Assembly (NCBI GenBank): GCA_049323615.1
Contig: JBMOPD010000106.1
Coordinates: 1-64,000, forward strand
Source of the DNA: JBMOPD01 sp049323615
GTDB taxonomy: Bacteria; Bacillota; Desulfotomaculia; Desulfotomaculales; Desulfocucumaceae
Length of the DNA stretch: 64,000 bases
Direction of reading: 5' to 3'
Every line of letters begins with the position of its first letter. Positions within the stretch are counted from its first letter, which is position 1. The translations under genes and the position numbers were made by a program. Positions 16,333 through 24,636 of the stretch are shown here, piece after piece. The notes under the pieces were generated by a model that did not search any database, was not told the origin of the DNA, and was given only the letters and a program-made list of their open reading frames with translations.

Positions 16333-17238
16333 ATGGCAGATCCGTATCAGACCGGGCTGTTTAGAGAAATTCCTTATGCCGATAAGAGGGATGTGCTGGG
16401 CAGGCTGGCGGTGATTTTAAGGGGGAAGCTGGAACAGCGGGGACTCAGTTTAATCACTCCCATTTCCAGGGCCGTGCAAAAAAATGAGGTTCACGAGCTG
16501 ATCGTTACCGACGAAGCCGGGGCCGGGCCGGGAAAAAGGGTGGACAGGATCGCCTACCTTGGTTTCGTGGAGATAATTACCGGCGGGGTTTTGGTGGCCG
16601 GTGACGAGCTGGCCTGCGAGGGCAGGGTGATCGGAAGAATAGCCGGGTTTGACGAGACCCACCTGCCCAACCACCTCAACATTGTGGTGCTGTCCGCTAA
16701 AAGGGCTGACGGGGTGGAAATGGGCCTGGCGCTGGAGTCGGAAATAAAGATCAGACAAATTAAAACGGAGATGATAAATGTGTACGAAGCAAAATTGAAA
16801 GAAATGGGCATAGACCTGCCCCCGGTTCCCAAGCCGGTGGCCTCATACGTCCCGGCTGTCCAGGTGGATCAGTACATATACACCTCGGGCCAAATTCCCT
16901 TTGTTGAAGGCGAACTGAAGTATAAGGGCAAGGTGGGCGGTGAACTGTCGGAAAGTCAGGGCTATGAGGCCGCCAAAATATGCGCCATTAACTGCCTTAG
17001 CGCGGTGAAAGGGCTGGCTGGAAGCCTGGACAACATTGAAAGGATAGTCAAGGTCAGCGGGTTTGTAAACAGCGCGCCGGGTTTTGTCAACCAGCCCAAG
17101 GTGATAAACGGTGCTTCCGACCTGCTGGGCCAGGTGTTTGGAGAGGACGGACAGCACGCCAGGGCGGCGGTGGGGGTCAGTGAACTGCCCCTGGGCGCTG
17201 CGGTGGAAGTGGAGATGATTGTTAAGCTTAAGGGATAG
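16333..17238 (+). CDS. Two-domain protein: uncharacterised N-terminal domain fused to RidA
   Basis: 301 residues. The C-terminal half (about 150-301) is a RidA/YjgF domain: VPAVQVDQYIYTSGQIPFV, KGKVGGELSESQGYEAAK, VKVSGFVNSAPGFVNQPKV and RAAVGVSELPLGAAVEVE, the last holding the conserved Arg that binds the imine carboxylate. RidA enzymes hydrolyse reactive enamines and imines released by PLP enzymes. The N-terminal ~145 residues (KRDVLGRLAVILRGKL, KRVDRIAYLGFVEIITGGV, DETHLPNHLNIVV) form a separate domain that I do not recognise. First gene of the cluster, immediately ahead of a PLP enzyme, which suits an imine-clearing role. Confidence 0.82.
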   Translation: MADPYQTGLFREIPYADKRDVLGRLAVILRGKLEQRGLSLITPISRAVQKNEVHELIVTDEAGAGPGKRVDRIAYLGFVEIITGGVLVAGDELACEGRVIGRIAGFDETHLPNHLNIVVLSAKRADGVEMGLALESEIKIRQIKTEMINVYEAKLKEMGIDLPPVPKPVASYVPAVQVDQYIYTSGQIPFVEGELKYKGKVGGELSESQGYEAAKICAINCLSAVKGLAGSLDNIERIVKVSGFVNSAPGFVNQPKVINGASDLLGQVFGEDGQHARAAVGVSELPLGAAVEVEMIVKLKG

Positions 17239-17248
17239 CTTTTGGGGT

Positions 17249-17278
17249 CAGGAGACAGTAGACAGGAGACAGGAGAAT
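17249..17278. repeat. Dispersed CAGGAGACAG-type repeat, copy 1
   Basis: Tandem CAGGAGACAG units between two genes; the complementary form recurs at 56011-56042, and a relative lies at 50734-50769. Confidence 0.6.
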
Positions 17279-17426
17279 AGGTGGAAAAATTGAATATCGG
17301 GAATCGGCAACACGCCCGCTGTTGATTCCTGGTGCATTCTGTCCCCTGTCCCCGTCTTCCGTATTTATCTTTAATTACTTATTAAATAGTGTGTTAATTA
17401 ATTTCAATATGGAAGGTGGTTCCAGA

Positions 17427-18890
17427 ATGTCCAAACCAAAGTATAAGTTCCAAATGTACAGACAGCTCCAGGCCAGCATTCCCAGTATTTACGCCGAGGC
17501 CAAAAAAGCGGCCGACGAGATCGGCATTCCCCCGGAAATCAGGGGCAAGTTCGGCTTGACGGGGGCCATTTCCGGCTGCCCCGCCCCGCTGCGCAGGGAT
17601 ATTATGGAAGCCGGGGAAAAAGGGGCCACCGAGGTTATCCCCCTGGCCAAATTGATGGATGAGCTAAGGGAAATAGTCAAGGATGTTTACGGTGACCAGT
17701 ATGACGTGGCCGCCACCAGCACCTGTGAGGCCGGGCTCTGGCTGGCCTTCGACACCCTTTTTTCTCCCCCCATGATGGGCAGGGGAGACAACTACCGGGC
17801 CAGGTACATCGCCCCCTATGAAAAACACCTGCACCACCAGGGCAGCTACGGGCGCCCCTTCCCGGCGCGCTTTAAAGACATCTTCGCCGATCGGGGCTCC
17901 ACCGCCGGAGAATTCGGTTTTTACGGAAAGCGGCAGAATAACCTTGATACCGTGATTGTGCCTCTGGTGGGGGCCAGTTATGATGTGCACGGCATCAAGT
18001 ACCACCCGGTGCCCCTGCTCACCGGGGTAGACGCCCGGGCCTCCATAGAGAGGATCGCCTTCCATGCCGATATCCACAAGTCCATGCTTACCGGGATAAC
18101 ATCCCTGGGGTACGAAACACCGGGCTACGGTTACGGGGAAAAGGACGCCGAGGGTACGCCGGTGCTGCAGAAGCTGCTGGCCCAGCTGGCCCATAAATAC
18201 GATATTCCCTACGTGGTGGACAATGCCTGGGGACTTCCCTTCGTCGGGTTCGACCCCCGGAAAACAGGGGCCGATGTGGTCATTTACAGCATGGATAAGG
18301 CCGCCGGCGCAGCCACCAGCGGCCTGATCATCGGCAAGGAGGAATACATGGTGCCCATCCGGCGGGCCATGGGCATGCACGGGGACCGCTACGGGACCAC
18401 CGCCTCTTACGGCAAGGCGGCCTATGTCACCTTCGACCCGGGCAAGGAGGCGCTGCTGACCCAGATTCAGGCCCTGAAGGTGCTGCGGGATAAGCCCGAG
18501 GTGCTCACCCGCCCGGTGGATGACCTGGAGAGAATTGTAAAAGAGGAATTCGCCAAGCTCCCAGCAAAATTATTAAGCGGCATAATAATTTCAAAGTCCT
18601 ACAATTCCGCGGCGGTGGAAATCAACTACGAGGGAACTTGGAAAAACGGAGAACCGGGCATACCCATCTTCTCCATTGAGGACATGTATGCCGGGTCCAA
18701 TATATTCCAGTCGGGCATGGCCCAAATGGGTGTCATACCCACCGTGGCATACGACGGCAATATTTATATTTCACCGGGACTGGGCACCGCCGATGAAGAG
18801 GGCCGGCTGCTGGAGAAAGAAACCCGGTACGCCGTCCAGGCCCTGGTCCGTCTGATTGAAATAACCTGCAAGTACGCAGGGGTGCTGTAG
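17427..18890 (+). CDS. PLP-dependent fold-type I enzyme (aminotransferase/lyase-like)
   Basis: 487 residues from ATG 17427 with GGAAGGTGG ahead; a longer frame reaches 17322 through non-coding-looking sequence. PLP features: ATSTCEAGLWLAFDTL (phosphate-binding turn), IPYVVDNAWGLPFVGFD with the pyridine-binding Asp, and YSMDKAAGAATSGLIIG with the likely Schiff-base Lys. The order matches fold-type I enzymes of the SelA/cysteine-desulfurase-like group, but no subfamily is obvious; the His/Tyr-rich YEKHLHHQGSYGRP insert near residue 135 is distinctive. Reaction unknown. RidA partner upstream and an FAD oxidoreductase downstream suggest oxidation or elimination of an amino compound. Confidence 0.75.
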   Translation: MSKPKYKFQMYRQLQASIPSIYAEAKKAADEIGIPPEIRGKFGLTGAISGCPAPLRRDIMEAGEKGATEVIPLAKLMDELREIVKDVYGDQYDVAATSTCEAGLWLAFDTLFSPPMMGRGDNYRARYIAPYEKHLHHQGSYGRPFPARFKDIFADRGSTAGEFGFYGKRQNNLDTVIVPLVGASYDVHGIKYHPVPLLTGVDARASIERIAFHADIHKSMLTGITSLGYETPGYGYGEKDAEGTPVLQKLLAQLAHKYDIPYVVDNAWGLPFVGFDPRKTGADVVIYSMDKAAGAATSGLIIGKEEYMVPIRRAMGMHGDRYGTTASYGKAAYVTFDPGKEALLTQIQALKVLRDKPEVLTRPVDDLERIVKEEFAKLPAKLLSGIIISKSYNSAAVEINYEGTWKNGEPGIPIFSIEDMYAGSNIFQSGMAQMGVIPTVAYDGNIYISPGLGTADEEGRLLEKETRYAVQALVRLIEITCKYAGVL

Positions 18891-18962
18891 CAACCATTTG
18901 TTTTTTTATAGTTAATCAACTGCAGCAGGTGAACATCATATTACTATAAGGAGGACTTGCAA

Positions 18963-20246
18963 ATGGCACACGTGGTGGTGATCGGAGGCGGTTGGGCAGG
19001 CACCGGCGCGTCGGTGGCGGCTGCCCAGGCGGGCGCCAAAGTTACCGTGCTGGAAAGGACCGATATGCTGCTGGGGACCGGCCTGGTGGGCGGAATTATG
19101 CGCAACAACGGGCGGTTTACCGCAGCCGAAGAAGCCATCTGCATGGGGGCGGGGGACGTTTTTCACGTGGTGGACCGCACCGCGCGGCATAAAAATGTGG
19201 ACTTTCCGGGACACAGGCACGCCACTCTGTACGATGTGGCCAAAATAGAACCCGCCATTAAGAAACTGCTTTTTGATAAAGGCGTGGAGTTTCGCACCAG
19301 GAGCCGGGTAAAGGACGTCAAAATGGAAGAAAAACGGATTACCGGCGTGGTCCTGGAAGACGACGAGGTTGTGTATGGTGACGTGTTTGTGGAAGCCACC
19401 GGCAGCGCCGGCCCCATGGGCAACTGCGCCAAGTACGGCAACGGCTGCGCCATGTGTATTTTACGCTGCCCCACCTTCGGCGGCAGGGTGAGCATTGCCG
19501 CCAAGGCCGGGGTCGAGGAGTTTATCGCTAAAAAAAGCGACGGATCCTACGGGGCCATGAGCGGGTCCTGCAAGCTTTTCAAGGAATCCCTGGGCATGGA
19601 AATAGTGGAACAGCTTGATAAAACCGGGGTGGTGGTGGTGCCCATCCCCGAAAGCCTCAGAAAAGGGGAAGGGATACTGGCTAAAAAGGCCTGCCAGCAG
19701 TACGCCCTGGCCGAGTTTGCGGAGAACATCATCCTGCTGGACACCGGGCATGCCAAGCTGATGTCGCCCTTTTACCCCCTGGACCTGCTCCGGCAGATAC
19801 CCGGGTTTGAGAACGCCCGGTACGAGGATCCCTATGCCGGGGGAATGGGCAACTCCATCAGATATCTGGCGCTTTCACCCAGGGACAACGCCCTGAAGGT
19901 GGAAGGGGTCGATAACCTTTTCTGCGGCGGTGAAAAGGCCGGCCCGCTGGTGGGACACACCGAGGCCATCATCACCGGGTCCCTGGCCGGACATAACGCG
20001 GTCAGGTTCGCCCTGGGCATGGAAACGCTGGTGATTCCCACCGAGCTTGCCACAGGTGACGCCATAGCTTATGTCAACCAACAGATGAGGACCGAGGAAG
20101 GCCTGGCCAGGAAGTATACTTTCTCGGGGTCGGTTTACTTCCAGCGGATGCAGGAAAAAGGCCTGTATACCACAGACCTTGACGTGATCAGGGCCAGGGT
20201 GGACCGGGCCGGCATGACCGATTTATTTAGAAACAAGCTGGCCTGA
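18963..20246 (+). CDS. FAD-dependent oxidoreductase with Cys motif
   Basis: 427 residues from ATG 18963 (AAGGAGG eight bases ahead). The N-terminus VVVIGGGWAGTGASVAAAQAGAKVTVLER is a Rossmann FAD-binding motif (GxGxxG variant, ending in Glu for the ribose). VDNLFCGGEKAGPLVGHTEAIITGSLAGHNAVR near the C-terminus is the second FAD-contact block seen in GidA/TrmFO and related flavoproteins. NCAKYGNGCAMCILRCPTFGG (about 158-178) holds four cysteines and may bind a cluster or form a redox disulfide. Substrate unknown; the context suggests a dehydrogenase acting in the same route as the PLP and B12 enzymes. Confidence 0.82.
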   Translation: MAHVVVIGGGWAGTGASVAAAQAGAKVTVLERTDMLLGTGLVGGIMRNNGRFTAAEEAICMGAGDVFHVVDRTARHKNVDFPGHRHATLYDVAKIEPAIKKLLFDKGVEFRTRSRVKDVKMEEKRITGVVLEDDEVVYGDVFVEATGSAGPMGNCAKYGNGCAMCILRCPTFGGRVSIAAKAGVEEFIAKKSDGSYGAMSGSCKLFKESLGMEIVEQLDKTGVVVVPIPESLRKGEGILAKKACQQYALAEFAENIILLDTGHAKLMSPFYPLDLLRQIPGFENARYEDPYAGGMGNSIRYLALSPRDNALKVEGVDNLFCGGEKAGPLVGHTEAIITGSLAGHNAVRFALGMETLVIPTELATGDAIAYVNQQMRTEEGLARKYTFSGSVYFQRMQEKGLYTTDLDVIRARVDRAGMTDLFRNKLA

Positions 20247-20288
20247 ATGGTCACCAATCCAGAATCCGGACCCCCATGCCGCAGCTTT

Positions 20289-21152
20289 TCAGGATAAGTT
20301 ATTTTCAGAATCAAGATCGAGAGCCAGTATATCTTCAATGGTGGAGGTAAAGTGAGGTATCCCGCCTCCGGGGCCGGCCAGGACACCGGTCAGCTGTTGG
20401 TGCAGGCGGGCGGTTCCCAGGCTGAAACAGGTGTCAAACCGGTTTTCCGCCAGGGTTTTTTGCAAAACTGTGCCGTTGTGTCCGGTGATCAGGTATTTTA
20501 CGCCTATTTCCGCCAGTTTGCGAGTTATTACCGGCAGGTTTTCGCTGAGCAGGACGGTTGCCCGGTTGTCCGGCAAAACACATTTTCTGATCAGTGCGTT
20601 TACCAGCAGCTGTCCGAAATCTTCGGCCACCACCAGGACATTTTTCCGGTTCATCCCCTGCAGGTCGGTCAACCCGGGGACGGCGGGCTTTTCAGTATAG
20701 CACAAATCAAAGGATGTAGTTTCCAGGAGGATGTGTCTTTCCACCTCGGTCAGGGGCTTTACCGCCAGGGAGATCATGCTGTGGTCGGGGTATGTGGCCA
20801 GCACCACCGCCGGCAGGTTTATTTCAGGCTCCCGCCTGTTTCTGAGCAGGCCGTAAGCCAGAATTCCTGCCGAACTTAAAACAGACGGCGGGGCGGTTAG
20901 AAAAACCATATAACCGGCGGCGCCCATATTGAGGTGACGCACCGGGACTAAATAATCCCGGCCGGTATGTTGGAAACCTTTCTGGTCGTGGAGAAAGCCG
21001 ATGTATACGCAGTACTTGTTCCACTGGCAGTCGCAGAGATCCTGGCCCTGCAGGTGGCTGCAGACCAGGCACTCGTTCAGAATGGCCAGGGCGCAGGGGC
21101 AGCCTTCACTTCCGTATGTGCTGCACAGGGCGGACAGGTCGTTGTTTTTCAC
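20289..21152 (-). CDS. Uncharacterised protein with cysteine-rich N-terminus
   Basis: 287 residues from GTG 21152, behind AGGAGGG on the minus strand; the frame continues upstream without signals. Residues 8-50 carry about eight cysteines (EGCPCALAILNECLVCSHLQ, DLCDCQWNKYC), enough for one or two Fe-S clusters or zinc. The remainder is alpha/beta with VFLTAPPSVLSSAGILAYGL and KNVLVVAEDFGQLL, faintly like ferredoxin-reductase/PyrK-type nucleotide-binding segments; this is weak. It is convergent with the FAD gene and divergent from the mutase genes, so may be co-regulated with them. TTAACA / TACTAT elements 18 bp apart lie upstream in the divergent gap. Electron-transfer role is only a guess. 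Confidence 0.6.
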   Translation of the reverse strand: MKNNDLSALCSTYGSEGCPCALAILNECLVCSHLQGQDLCDCQWNKYCVYIGFLHDQKGFQHTGRDYLVPVRHLNMGAAGYMVFLTAPPSVLSSAGILAYGLLRNRREPEINLPAVVLATYPDHSMISLAVKPLTEVERHILLETTSFDLCYTEKPAVPGLTDLQGMNRKNVLVVAEDFGQLLVNALIRKCVLPDNRATVLLSENLPVITRKLAEIGVKYLITGHNGTVLQKTLAENRFDTCFSLGTARLHQQLTGVLAGPGGGIPHFTSTIEDILALDLDSENNLS

Positions 21153-21257
21153 AGTGAGTAACCCTCCTGTATTAGATACTGGAACATCATATAGTATGCG
21201 GGCGTAAACTGTTTTGTTAATTGATTTAACGATCATGAAGGTGAAGTGAGGAGCGGC

Positions 21258-21506
21258 ATGTCCCGAATCTTGGACCGCATTATGGACGCTATGGACATAG
21301 AGACCTTTCTTGTGTGCACCAGTGAGGACGAAGGGCGAAGGCTGACGCTGCAGTTTTTGAAGGAAATCGGTTTTACCGACGTGGATATAGTTTTTATACA
21401 GTTTCAGGGACCCGGTGTGCGTGTCCGGGCCAGGGCCTACGTTCACCGCCCCGGTGACTCGTACGGCTGGCTAAAAGTTGACATAGAAGAGGAAGATGCG
21501 CAATGA
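21258..21506 (+). CDS. Small protein coupled to the B12 mutase
   Basis: 82 residues from ATG 21258 (GTGAGGAG ahead). The sequence (MSRILDRIMDAMDIETFLVC ... VHRPGDSYGWLKVDIEEED) is mixed alpha/beta, with one Cys and an acidic tail, and matches no family I know. Its TGA overlaps the mutase ATG (ATGA at 21503-21506), a layout typical of tightly stoichiometric subunits. A role as a small subunit or chaperone of the B12 enzyme, as OraS or the lysine aminomutase small subunit have, is inferred from position alone. Confidence 0.7.
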   Translation: MSRILDRIMDAMDIETFLVCTSEDEGRRLTLQFLKEIGFTDVDIVFIQFQGPGVRVRARAYVHRPGDSYGWLKVDIEEEDAQ

Positions 21507-23323
21507 TCCCGAAAAAAGTGCTGCTGGCGCCAATCGACCCGGTTCATGATGTGGGCCTGAAGCTGATCAGGCGCGCTATCCAGAAGGCGGGGCATGAAAC
21601 CATCCTCCTCCAGCCGGACCTGTCGCCGGAAGAGATTATCCAGGAGATATTAAACCACCAGGTTGACGTGGTGCTGCTCAGCAGGTCCCTGGGGTACGGC
21701 GTGGCCGAAATACTGGCCCGTTTTGTAGACCTGGCCGACGCGGTGGGGATCAGGGACAAGGTCAGGCTGGGCATCGGCGGGATGGCCATCCGGCCGGAAC
21801 TGGCGGCGGAACTGGGTTTTGACGGCGGATTCGGGCCGGGAACCACGGTGGAGGAAGCGGTGGCCTTTGTGGAGGGCAGGGAGTATGTGCCCGGCCTGGA
21901 TAAAAAGAGCAAGAAGAAAAAAGACCTGACCGCAGGGTACAGTTACACCTACCGCAACAGTCACATCGCCGGACTGCTCTCTCAAATCACCGACGGCATC
22001 CTGGCCTGGGTGGAAGGAAAAACCTCGCCGGGTGTGCAGCGTGCCGTGGTGCGCGAGGAGCTGTGGGATATCGACCGCTGGCGCAATTACGAAAAGATGA
22101 CTGAATTTTTGGATGCGTACCCAAAATTTTGCGGTGAAATACCGCGCAATTTTTACCTGAAGGGAATAATGCACCCCAAGACCAGGCGCTTTACCAGGGA
22201 AGAAGTGGTGGCCCTGGAAAAATACGTTAAGGCCATCAAGGAGCGCATGACGGTGCCAAAACTTCAACATACCTTTCCCAGGCCGGTGGTGTTCAACCAG
22301 TACGGTACGGGCTGCCCTTTCCTGGATACCGGCCATATCAAGGTGAGTGAGGCATGGGGCGCCGACGGGGTGATCCATTTTGACCCCTCCTGGGGGGCCA
22401 GAACCGAGGGCTTTCTGGACGGGTTCCTCACCCACCAGGAAGACGGCACCGTAATTACCCCCGCCAACCTGAACAGGATAAAAAATTCCCTTGAGCCCGG
22501 CACCCTCTGGCAGATACGGTCCCACCGGGGGCTGAACACACCGGAAACAGTGGTGCTGGCCGGGAAATTCAAGGCTGACCTGACCAAGATCAATATTTGT
22601 TACGGGGCCCTGGGGGGAGGCACCGACCCGGCCCGGCTGACGGTGGACGGGGTGGCGTCAATCCGCTACGCGGCCAAATACGGCATACCCTTTGACGTGG
22701 TGACAAACGAGGAATTGTGCGGTGTTCCGGCCTACAAGGCATTTGCCGGAATGCTCATCACCGTGGACCTCGGCTTAAGGCTGGGCGGAAAGCCGATCCT
22801 GCAGCCGCTGTTTTGCTACTCGCCGGAGGTCATGATAGAAGGGTATATGCAGGACAACTACGTTGACTTCAACGTGGCCAAGGTGCTGGCCCTGCGCCGG
22901 GCCATCGACGCACCCATATGGCCCGGGGCGCCCATCGGCTTTTTAACCCATACCGAGGACCGGGTGCAGTCCTCGGCGGCCACCGCCTACCACGCCTCCC
23001 TGGCGGCCATGCTGGGTGTTGACGCCATCACCATTGCCTCTTCCGACGAGGCGTATTCAGGCGGTCCCATCAGCGTGCCCTCCAAGGTGGACACGCTGCG
23101 GGCGGTGGGAGAGGGCTTCAGGTTCTTCGGGAGCACCAGCCTCGAACCTTCCGGGCAGGCCCGGGCCTGGAGCGAGGAAATAGAATCGGGGATAGAGAAG
23201 GTGCTGCGCCGGGTGGTGGACAGGGGAGATTTTGTGCAGTCGCTGTACGACGGCATCCTGGGTGACCGGGAAGACGGCGTGTACCCGGGCAGGAACGGAA
23301 GAGACACAGTGATTAACGTATGA
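21503..23323 (+). CDS. Cobalamin-dependent mutase (B12 domain fused to mutase barrel)
   Basis: 606 residues. Residues 1-130 form a complete B12-binding Rossmann domain: DPVHDVG (DxHxxG, His is the lower cobalt ligand), LLSRSLGYG (SxL region) and LGIGGMAIRP (GG). Residues about 200-590 resemble the glutamate-mutase E-type barrel: VVFNQYGTGCPF, IRSHRGLNTPET, INICYGALGGGTDPARLT, AATAYHASLAAMLGVDAITIASSDEAYSGG. In glutamate mutase the two parts are separate S and E subunits; here they are one chain in S-E order. Carbon-skeleton or amino-group migration is the expected chemistry, substrate unknown. Overlaps its neighbours by ATGA on both sides. Confidence 0.8.
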   Translation: MIPKKVLLAPIDPVHDVGLKLIRRAIQKAGHETILLQPDLSPEEIIQEILNHQVDVVLLSRSLGYGVAEILARFVDLADAVGIRDKVRLGIGGMAIRPELAAELGFDGGFGPGTTVEEAVAFVEGREYVPGLDKKSKKKKDLTAGYSYTYRNSHIAGLLSQITDGILAWVEGKTSPGVQRAVVREELWDIDRWRNYEKMTEFLDAYPKFCGEIPRNFYLKGIMHPKTRRFTREEVVALEKYVKAIKERMTVPKLQHTFPRPVVFNQYGTGCPFLDTGHIKVSEAWGADGVIHFDPSWGARTEGFLDGFLTHQEDGTVITPANLNRIKNSLEPGTLWQIRSHRGLNTPETVVLAGKFKADLTKINICYGALGGGTDPARLTVDGVASIRYAAKYGIPFDVVTNEELCGVPAYKAFAGMLITVDLGLRLGGKPILQPLFCYSPEVMIEGYMQDNYVDFNVAKVLALRRAIDAPIWPGAPIGFLTHTEDRVQSSAATAYHASLAAMLGVDAITIASSDEAYSGGPISVPSKVDTLRAVGEGFRFFGSTSLEPSGQARAWSEEIESGIEKVLRRVVDRGDFVQSLYDGILGDREDGVYPGRNGRDTVINV

Positions 23324-24405
23324 AGCAGCTGACCGTGGGCATAGCCGGCACGGCCAAAAACACCGGCAAGACCACCACCACCAGGGCGCTGCTGGAACAT
23401 TTCCAGACCCGCCATGTCGGTCTGGGCATAACCAGCATCGGTTACGACGGGGAAAGGGTGGACAACATCACCGGCCTGCCCAAGCCCAGAATATTTTTGG
23501 AAAAAGGCGACCTGGTGGCGGTTTCGGAAAACTGCCTGCCGGCCAGCAGCGCCAGGGTTAAAGTGCTTGAGCGTACCGGTATCACCACTCCGCTGGGCAG
23601 GGTTGTTTGCGGACAGGTGATCAAAGAGGGCCTGCTGGTGGTGGCCGGCCCCAACCAGAGCGGTCACCTGCGGTTGATCAGGGACTGGATGAACCGCCGG
23701 GGAGCCTCCCTGGTAATCGTGGACGGCGCCCTGAACAGGATTGCCCCCATGGTGGAAACCGACGGTTTCATACTTTCCACCGGGGCCTCGTATGCCACCG
23801 ATATAGACAGGCTGGCCCTGGAAACACACAGCATTGAGGTTATATGCAACCTGCCGGAAACGGTGGAAGTGCCGGGTCCCGTTCCGGAGAGGGGAAGATC
23901 AATTCTCTGGGACGCCGCCGGCGGGTTGCTGGCGGATTTACCCCCGTCCCTGTTCGAGACGGGATGTTTAAACCGGATTTCCAGCCTGTTCCGCCATGCC
24001 GCCGGCCTTTACTGCCCGGGGGTGGTGTCCGGGCAGTGCCTTGAACTGCTGGGGGATTTGCCCTTTGCCGGGGGCATGCAGTTTGTCTTTGCGGACCCGG
24101 TGAAAATAATGCTCAGTGGTAATGTAATAGCGGCCCACCGCTTCGTGGAAAAGGTTTTAAAAAAGGGAGGAAGGGTGGGATACCTGAGGCCCCTGCCCCT
24201 CATTGCGGTGACGGTAAATCCCTTCTACCCGAATTACCGGTACGGAACCCGTGATTACCAGCCGGCCTTTGTCAACAGGGAACTGCTGCTTTCCAGGATC
24301 AGGGAGGCAGTTGACATTCCGGCCTTTGATGTGGTTTTTGAAGGTCCGGAAAAACTGGCCCGGGCAATAGAGCTGTTTGCAAAAATAGCTTATTCCAGTG
24401 GTTGA
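23320..24405 (+). CDS. P-loop NTPase associated with the B12 mutase
   Basis: 361 residues, starting within the mutase stop codon (ATGA). The N-terminus TVGIAGTAKNTGKTTTTRAL is a Walker A motif (GxxxxGKT) in a SIMIBI-like setting; SLVIVDGALNRIAP near residue 133 could be the Walker B strand. Adenosyl-B12 enzymes are often accompanied by NTPases that load or reactivate the cofactor (MeaB for methylmalonyl-CoA mutase, KamB/C for lysine 5,6-aminomutase). By position this is a candidate reactivase, but the sequence is not clearly any of those. No terminator follows; the transporter starts 231 bp on. Confidence 0.7.
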   Translation: MKQLTVGIAGTAKNTGKTTTTRALLEHFQTRHVGLGITSIGYDGERVDNITGLPKPRIFLEKGDLVAVSENCLPASSARVKVLERTGITTPLGRVVCGQVIKEGLLVVAGPNQSGHLRLIRDWMNRRGASLVIVDGALNRIAPMVETDGFILSTGASYATDIDRLALETHSIEVICNLPETVEVPGPVPERGRSILWDAAGGLLADLPPSLFETGCLNRISSLFRHAAGLYCPGVVSGQCLELLGDLPFAGGMQFVFADPVKIMLSGNVIAAHRFVEKVLKKGGRVGYLRPLPLIAVTVNPFYPNYRYGTRDYQPAFVNRELLLSRIREAVDIPAFDVVFEGPEKLARAIELFAKIAYSSG

Positions 24406-24636
24406 ATTCAGGCAATAATTGGATTTTCTTCAGAATTCACACAATATTCGCAAGGGAGGACTATATTCGAGAGTGTCGAAATATTTTGTCCATGGCAACT
24501 CGATAGGTTGACCCATTTACAGTTCATCCTTGAGGCTGTCTAACCCTGATTTTTTGACTGGAGGTGGTGTTGGGCCGCAAATATTTTTAAGCGAACATAG
24601 GCTTTTGGAAACAACCAAAATCGAGGGAGGGTTAGC

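Noticed and set aside
17664..18380. 238-codon minus-strand frame inside the PLP enzyme gene
   Set aside because: Same kind of antisense shadow; the plus-strand frame has clear PLP motifs.
24406..24636. Riboswitch ahead of the transporter operon
   Set aside because: The 231-bp leader has a TTGACC at 24508 but no -10 at proper spacing and no conserved aptamer pattern or terminator-antiterminator pair that I could recognise.
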